A DNA stretch of 64,000 bases from Chimonanthus salicifolius (lineage: Eukaryota; Streptophyta; Magnoliopsida; Laurales; Calycanthaceae): the NCBI GenBank assembly GCA_013350335.1, contig CM023536.1, forward strand, positions 13,521,520-13,585,519. Direction: 5' to 3'. This document shows positions 57,185-64,000 of the stretch, one piece after another. Below the pieces are notes generated by a model. The model had not been told where the DNA came from, did not search any database, and was given only the letters and a program-made list of their open reading frames with translations. Positions within the stretch are counted from its first letter, which is position 1. Each line of letters begins with the position of its first letter. A program made the translations under genes and the position numbers.

Positions 57185-57869
57185 GGGAGTCATACCAAGT
57201 TCTTTCAGCAACTTCATAGCAATGGCAACGACACATAATCTAAGTGAAGGCCTTTACTATTTGGAGTTTTCAGTGGTCATAAAGGAGATTGAACTAAAGT
57301 ACACCACAACGATTGTTTTATTGAATACTATTGACCTTTCTCGAAATGGTCTATATGGTGAAATCCCCAATGAATTAGTAAGACTTACAGGACTGATAAG
57401 CTTGAATTTGTTAGGAAACCATTTGTAAGGAAGCATCTCTAAAGATATTAGCAACTTGCAGCAATTAGAATCCCTTAACTTCTCAAGAAATCACTTGTCT
57501 GGTGTAATCCCATCGAATATCTCTGCATTGAATTTTATGAGTGGCTTGAATTTGTCATACAACAATCTTTCTGGGCATATTCCATCAGGTAGACAGCTTC
57601 AAACTCTCAACGATCAATCCATCTATACGGGAAACTACAATCTTTGTGGCACACCACTTTCAGATTGACCAGATGGACCCAGTCCTACATCATTGACCTT
57701 TAATGGTGGAGATGACGAAGATAGGTCCAAGCTGCTATGATTTTCTATTGGTGCGACGATGGAATTTGTGATCAGATTTTGGGCTATATATAGAATTTTA
57801 ATTTTGAACAAGTCATGGAGGATTTCATATTATGGGTTCTTTGATAGGTTGATTGAGAGACTCAATTAA
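57185..57869 (+). pseudogene. LRR receptor-like protein relic, C-terminal part with membrane anchor
   Basis: It continues the LRR frame with GVIPSSFSNFIAMA, an island region (LYYLEFSVVIKEIELKYTTT), and LRRs IDLSRNGLYGEIPNELVRL, LNFSRNHLSGVIPSNIS and LNLSYNNLSGHIP. A RLP cap follows (GRQLQTLNDQSIYTGNYNLC). Then an acidic stretch and a degraded transmembrane helix (FVIRFWAIYRILIL) end in a short NKSWRISYYGFFDRLIERLN tail and TAA at 57867-57869. Stops occur after GNHL (57426), PLSD (57666) and KLL (about 57736). No kinase follows, so this is an RLP, not an RLK. Confidence 0.85.
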
Positions 57870-60800
57870 CTCGTTGTAAGTATAATATGGAAAGTTAGGA
57901 AGAAATAAAGCACCAACAGGGTCATCATTTGTGAAAGATTTGCCACCAAGTTTAAGGGTGGTTATTAGTACAATAAATATATGGAATGATCATGTATGCT
58001 TTTAACCCTTCATCTTATAAGAATTTCGATGTTGTCTTCATGCTCTCTCTCTCCATCTTTTTTGCTAACAAAATGTTCAGGAAATTCTTTTTGGACAATT
58101 AATTTATTGTGAACTAGATGACCAACGTTTCATGGTATTTATTTTTTGTCATATGGATGAATTTGTTGAAAAGATTTGATAGTAGCTTGATGAAAGATCA
58201 AGCTAGATATTCATCGAAGTACATATATTCAGAGGCTACAAAGATTTAATAGAATTAGTGAGTTTATCTCGATGGGTTTAAATTGATTATAGATTTAATT
58301 CATTACAAAATTATGATTGTAAAGGAAAATAGAATGCAAGCATGTGCTCCTTGGAAAAAAAAGATTACTTCGTTCACAATAAATTGGCTCTCTGTGCATA
58401 TTTTTGCCAAGATGTTTGGGTGAAGCCTGGTCCTAAGCTAATAACACTGAGTAAATCCATAAATGGCTAAGCCCATGTTAAAGGTGTAGGCCTTTTTTTA
58501 GCCTCGTAATTAAAGCTTTTGGCCTTGGGCCTACTAATCATCAAAGTGAGAAACAAGGAATTGCAGGATTCTTTGGAGTTCCCTATGCTCATGCCTTTGT
58601 AGGCTTTGAAAGTCTAAATTCGGGTCTACTTCTCTCAACATACTTCTGCTTGACGCTAAAGCCCAACAAATATTCAAGGCCCAACTTGAATGGGCAACAT
58701 CATCTGTAATATGGTAAAAGTAGGGCTTCAACTTGGGCTAGGCTTAATCTGACCACATATAAAAACGAATTTGGGTTTGGGTTTACACAAGCTCGTTTCG
58801 GGCTCATTTTTGGATCTAAATATTAGACCAAAATTAGAATTCGGATTGGGCATTGATCTACTACCTGAAAGCCCAAGTTTTGCCCTAAATCCTAAATTTG
58901 AACTGCATTTTCTAAAATCTAATTTTCTTTAACTAACAGTGCGTATAAATTAATGTAACATATCAAATTTTATTTTAGAGAACAATAGTAGAAAAGCTCC
59001 ATCTTTAAGCTCAAAGAAGCCCAAGCTGAGAGAAGCCCACATATACATTTAGGATGTAAAAAATAAAACTCTCTCAAAAGAGATCCGAAAGAAGAACTCC
59101 AAATTTCTGCGCCTAAGACTCCTTCTATAGATTTAAAATTTTTAAAAATAGAAATTAAAAAATATTACTAAAATGATCAAAAGACATAAGGAGAGAACGA
59201 AATCAAGCCACAATAGTGATCGGTATGCATTTTTACGACAGATTTACTGCCATCCCCCCATTTGTACGATTTAGATTCAAAATAATATTAATAATATTAT
59301 TATTAAAGAAATTGATATTTAGCAATTTTATCTAACAAAACTTGATAAGTAAATAAAGGAGCATTTCCTTATTCATGGTGTTATGTACATATTCCATCTA
59401 TTTTACATAGATAATTAGTCTCCTTAGTAAAGAAACTATTTACAAATTGTAATATTCGGCTAATTATTGGTGAATATATTTTGAGTGAATCCTCAATGTT
59501 TTGATTTAATCTGGAAAGTCTCTTTATGAGCTTTAAACTTAACAAATATTAGCCTCTTTAAATAATTTTGAGTGATAAAAATTATTTAATCTATGTAAAT
59601 CTATCTTGTAAAAATATAAAATTTATAAAAACATTGATTTAAATGCCAAAAAAATCGTAAAATTATTGTTAAGATTATGAATAAATTACAAAAAATAAAT
59701 ATAGTTATAAGAAACACATTGTTGAAAATTTTATTACAACATGTTTGTGAGCCATTGATTACTTAAATTGATGTTCTATTTTTTATATTGGATAGTTACT
59801 AATGTTTAGTAAAATTAAAATATTTATTGAGCGCTTTTCTTCTTTTATCTACATTTACAATATTTTTCCACTTTTTAGATACTTATCAGGAGAAAGAGCC
59901 ATTGAGATGAGATTTGTGCATGTATATTTTTTCTTAAATAAGGCGTCGAATAATACAATTTTGATTTTTTTTTTTTCATTTTGTTCTCCTTTTGTCTTTG
60001 ATTCAGTAAACAATGAAAGAGAAAAATGTGAACGTTCAAAAAATTACATTATTTAACCTAAATTTTTCTGTGAAAAAAATTGTGCCAAATTTTATATAAG
60101 TGAAAAATAAATTATCTTCTGCCACGTATTAAGCACGTACTTCTCACTCTTAAAAAAATATTAATGGGCAAGTAAATATTAAGCACGTGTTTCTTTTAAT
60201 ACTGCTGTCAACACCTCTTTCACCAATTGTCCTTACATCTTTTCAAATTAATGTTACTCCTTCGGCCTTCCATTTCAATTTATTATATACAATATGATTT
60301 TTATATTAATCCCATACATCTTTTTTTGCTAACAAAATGTGTATGAGAAAATCACTTTTTTAAAAAAAAAAAAAAATAGTTGTGAACTAGGTAACAGTAT
60401 TTATTTCTGTTCATAAAGATGAGGTTTATTTGGAAACAAATCACTAGAAAAAGATTTATATAATTTCCTTTCAATAAGTTGGGTTCACACCGATCCAATA
60501 TACTCAAAGGCAAAAACATAAAAAAAAAAAAATGATGAAGAGACCGATCTCAATATGATATACCTCTCTTGCCTACACAAAACGACTATATTTATACTAT
60601 CCTAGTCAGAGTTTACCCTTGCAGACGCTCGTGTTGTTCCCTTCTGCAAAATAAAAAGAAAAAATAAATATAAAAAGAGTTATCACTTTAGTATTAATAC
60701 AGAAATATGATACACAAAATTAAGAATAATTCAACTGTCTTCATCTCAAATAAATTATTTATGGATTTCATTGAATCAACAAATGAACATGACAATAATG

Positions 60801-61330
60801 ATGATGACGACAATGACAATGAGAATGAATCGTCTATCTCAAAGACTTGTACCTTATTGTTAAACTTTTAAGATGTAAATGAGCTTAGATATTTCTTCAA
60901 TCTAAATATATACTTTCATTTTGTTTAGTTAGATCCGACCTATTACCAACCATTTTGATCCCACTGTTTGAATTTTTTGTAACATGTGAGACAAGATCTT
61001 TATGCAAACTACTAATAAAAAATTGAGTTATATTTTAAAACATAAAGAAAAACAATGGACTTTTCAAATTAACAAAAAATAATAGAATTCTTTTGAAGTA
61101 TCTCAAAAAACAATATCTTCACTCATACCTTAGACTTGCAAAATAATTAGCCATTTAAAATGTTGGTGAAAAACAATCAATATGTAATAATTTCTTTCTT
61201 TTTCTTTTTCGAATTGTATGTGATTAATTTTATTTTTCACAAATTCGTAGACTTGGTCCATTGTTTTGGTTAAAGATTAAATCTTGAAAATTAATCTAGA
61301 GAGCCCATCCTAGCATAGAAAAACTCTTTT
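57870..61330. other. AT-rich intergenic DNA, no gene seen
   Basis: There is a TTGGGCTAGGCTTAATC / GGGTTTGGGTTTAC-type repeat at 58720-58870, similar in style to the hAT-like remnants, and several poly-T/A tracts. A repeated RLP-flank unit starts near 61170. Confidence 0.45.
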
Positions 61331-61439
61331 AGGAGACACGAGTTTTAGTGAACTTTCCATTTTACTCCCATTCGTCCATACGAGTTTTAGTGGACTTTCA
61401 AAAATCGGTTTACTTTCTAGTGTATCGGTTCACTGGATC

Positions 61440-61590
61440 TGTGAACCAGACCGGTGCACCGACTGGATCACTTGGAAATGGAAATTTGAGGAAAGTGATC
61501 CGATCGATGCACCGATTTCTTGAGACGTGAAAGAGTCCAAATCGGTGCACAGACCAGATCACTTTCCTCAAATTTCTATTTCCAAGTTAG
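61440..61590. repeat. Inverted repeat around TTGAGGAAAGTGATC
   Basis: CTTGGAAATGGAAATTTGAG / GGAAAGTGATC at 61470-61502 is inverted at 61556-61586. GTGCACCGA/TCGGTGCA motifs also pair (61455 region with 61540 region). A small fold-back element. Confidence 0.72.
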
Positions 61591-62965
61591 ATTCAACTCA
61601 AAATAACCACGCAAATCTCACTGTTATAGTTTGATTATATATGTTGATTTTTTTTTTTTTTGTTTTCTAATAATGTTGTTAGTGTGGTGTAGAAAACATT
61701 TTTCTCCCAACAAAATCATCATAAAAATTATAAAGTATCCCATCATGTCTCAAGATTTATGAAAAATTATAAATATTCGTCCATGATTTAAAATGATAAG
61801 ATTCATTTTGCAAGAGTTAAAAAGCTGAAGACTCTTCCATTTGCTTTGGTCAGCCGTCCATATAAATCCTGTAAACATCTCCAATATCCCCATTCCCACA
61901 GTATGAATTTAGACATTGTTGTGGAGTCGTCTATTCACTTGTGTCACTTCATTGACTCAAAGTCTAATCAATGCCTAATAATTGATTTGTTTTTCCTTTT
62001 AGAATTCTGTCTAATTAACTTTATTTTCACCTTTATTCAGACTTGGTCGATCATTTTGATTTAAGTTTAAATCTTAAAAATTCAAATCATAGAGAGGCAA
62101 TTTTGATAAAGAATCACGCGGGCATCCTAAATTTGATGCACGCATCGGACCTGATGAACCCAACACGCATCGGACCTGATGAACCCAACATGGACCCAGG
62201 ACGAGCTGACCCAGTTACTCAAAATTGACAAGTTCGCTCTACTAATTTATGTTCAATTAGATGGAGGAAAGCGGCGAGCTCAGACACAACATAATGGACT
62301 CATTGTACAAGAATTAAAGCCCGTTTGAAAAGTTGAGGGCCTGAGTCCATTTAGAGACGAGTTGGCCCATGAAATTAAATACAAATGTTGGCAATTCAGT
62401 GAACCCACAAAATACACGTCAGCTTTTGATATGGGCCCAGACTTGGACGATTGTTTACCTGATTGCGAAAGAAGAGGATAAGAAGAAAGATTCAACTGAT
62501 TAAAGATAATGAGAGATGAGACGGAAATGAAGGCAACTCGTCGTTTCTCTTTGATTTTTCAAAGACTACTCATCTATTGACTTGTCAAATACTCAAATTT
62601 CAAATGCCGCGAAAAAGTGAGAAATAAGGGTTTTAACATTCTTTTAAAAACTTAGATCGAATCTAGATTGATGATGCCCATTTGATATATTTTAATCTCA
62701 AATTGAGAATCATAGGCAAAGTAAATTTCTAATATTATAGGCCACATTTTAAATAATTTGATATTCTTCATCATCAATCATCCAACCATACATCTTTTTT
62801 AATTAATTATATGGTGAGTTCCACCCAGTAAGATCCGTGTGACCATATCAAATAACCTAATCATTTAAGCTTGGGTACCTCTCTAAAACAATAGACACCC
62901 TTCTTAACCAGTACTGGCCCTGAAATCTCAAGGGCCCTAGACACAGTGCATTGGTGGGAGCCCTA
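61583..62965. repeat. Duplicated RLP-flank block, copy 2 (partners 47835-48180, 49315-49560, 50443-50500)
   Basis: Segments match earlier parts of the window but in a different order. 61583-61650 matches 50443-50500, 61860-62110 matches 49315-49560, and 62545-62965 matches 47835-48180. An LRR scrap sits near 62578. No functional frame remains. Confidence 0.75.
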
Positions 62966-62970
62966 CGCCC

Positions 62971-63165
62971 CAGGGGTAAAAAATTCGGCTGATACTGTGC
63001 GTATCGGCCGAATTATATCGGTTTTTTTATCATCGATCTATATCGGCCGATACGTATAGTATCGGCCATAAAAAAAAAATTCGGCTGATATGACCGAATT
63101 TCTGACAGATAATTCGGTCATGATATCGGCCGAATTTTAAAAATTCGGTTGTTTGTTTTTTTTTT
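62971..63165. mobile_element. Truncated hAT-type MITE of the ATATCGGCC family
   Basis: It starts CAGGGGTAAAAAATTCGG like the intact element at 50933 and carries TATCGGCCGA repeats, but no ACCCCTG end or matching 8-bp flank was found. It interrupts the CACAGTGCATTGGTGGG block that is uninterrupted in copy 1. Confidence 0.65.
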
Positions 63166-63619
63166 TTTTTAAAAAGCTTTTTTTGTTAGAAAAATCGGAA
63201 AAAATGGGACTAGAAAGAATGGAAAGAGAAAAAATAAAATATGGAGAAAAGATTGAAGAAAAAAAATCGCTACACCATTCACAGCTTACCTTTCTCTTCT
63301 TTTTCTTCTTCATTGATGGGAAAAATACAGAGAGCGGCGGCGGTTAGGGTTTAGCAGAGAGAGGGAAAGAGAAGAAGGGTATGAAAAGAAGAGCATTAGG
63401 GTTTGTAAGTGAACATGCCTTTTTCAAAAGTAACTCACGTGAGCTTACTAAAAAGCTCACACGTGTAACCTAATATTTTTTCAAAAAATTACTTTTAAAA
63501 GGAAAGTAATAAAATTTTATTTTAAATACAATATTTACTAAGGCTGAAAGTAAAAATTATAATATATTTTTTTTATCTTATTGTAATAATTTAATATTAT
63601 TTTTACCATCTAATATTTT
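63166..63619. other. Purine-rich then AT-rich DNA, no gene seen
   Basis: GA-rich to about 63390, followed by a CTCACGTGAG / CTCACACGTG patch. The single short open frame has no recognisable content. Confidence 0.4.
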
Positions 63620-64000
63620 TAGGCGCCCTATTCAGACACCCCGTTTTTCTACCAGAGAACACCCCTTTTCAAATTTTATGTGCAAATTACTATTTTACCC
63701 TCTTACTAAAAAACCTTCAAACGATAATTCAGTTCTAGTTCGAAGGATTATCCTTCGAATGATACAGTAAAATTTTTATTTTTTAAATTTTAAAGTTATT
63801 TTTTAAGCATTGTTTATATTTTAAAATTTCTCAAATTAAATATCCGGACTAATTACGATAGCCTGATAAAAATACTTTAAGAATTCAAGGTCTTTTGACA
63901 CTCCCAAATGCTTAAAATACAATGTTTTACAAATAAGGATATCCCTTGACTGTGTGGAAAATACATTTGAGAGTGTCAAAAGACCTTGAAGTTTTAAAGT
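63620..64000. mobile_element. Start of a second Mutator-like palindrome element (cut by window edge)
   Basis: It begins AGGCGCCCTATTCAGACACC, like the 26330 element's TIR, has a TTCGAAGGATTATCCTTCGAA palindrome where that element has CGATCGAT runs, then the same arm (GACTAATTACGATAGCCTGA, AGGTCTTTTGACACTCCCAA) and its inversion. Right end and TSD lie outside the window. Confidence 0.8.

Noticed and set aside
60241..60300. A Stowaway-like left end (TACTCCTTCGGCC)
   Set aside because: No matching inverted right end or TA-bounded partner was found nearby.

Overview
This is plant nuclear DNA, probably from a eudicot or another broad-leaved angiosperm. The evidence is a spliced NRT1/PTR (NPF) transporter gene, an LRR receptor-like-protein (RLP) relic, Ty1/copia and Ty3/gypsy LTR retrotransposons primed by tRNA-Met, hAT, Mutator-like and Stowaway elements, and tRNA-derived SINEs. 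The DNA is AT-rich. No species call can be made. I see no bacterial-type operons, no CRISPR array, and no RNA genes other than SINE promoter relics.

Region 1 (1.3-19.1 kb) holds one NPF-type transporter locus on the minus strand. I rebuilt it as five exons with GT-AG borders and compatible phases. Exon 4 carries two +1 frameshifts, so as sequenced it is a pseudogene. Without those two extra bases the model is about 588 residues, the normal family size. The introns have been inflated by repeats: intron 4 has a SINE and an hAT-like remnant, intron 3 a SINE-like repeat, a truncated LINE and a TC/TA microsatellite, and intron 2 (10 kb) a stack of nested LTR-derived insertions.

Region 2 (19.5-28.1 kb) is non-coding. 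It contains several small elements with clean target-site duplications: three hAT-type MITEs with 8-bp TSDs, a small Stowaway, a fold-back element, and a 1.74-kb Mutator-like element with a 9-bp TSD. The last is built from four tandem near-palindromes.

Region 3 (28.8-47.2 kb) is a three-level nest. A plus-strand copia element, whose leader-gag block appears inverted, was invaded by a minus-strand copia with short LTRs. That element's 5' LTR was in turn invaded by a 9.98-kb minus-strand gypsy chromovirus-type element. The gypsy element has two 3.41-kb LTRs that are almost identical and an internal deletion joining its reverse transcriptase to its integrase tail.

Region 4 (47.2-64 kb) is the remains of an RLP locus. 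An RLP pseudogene (52.4-57.9 kb) is split by a 3.97-kb copia element whose exact removal (TSD CTATC) rejoins the leucine-rich-repeat frame. Around it lie duplicated non-coding blocks, LRR scraps, MITEs, and the start of a second Mutator-like element at the right edge.

No intact host gene is present, and I found no plausible new operon-like or defence system. The most unusual observations are the palindrome-array Mutator element, the dense AGATCT motif shared by three copia leaders, the TCGG-TCCGA palindrome array in the gypsy LTRs, and the probable intra-element inversion.
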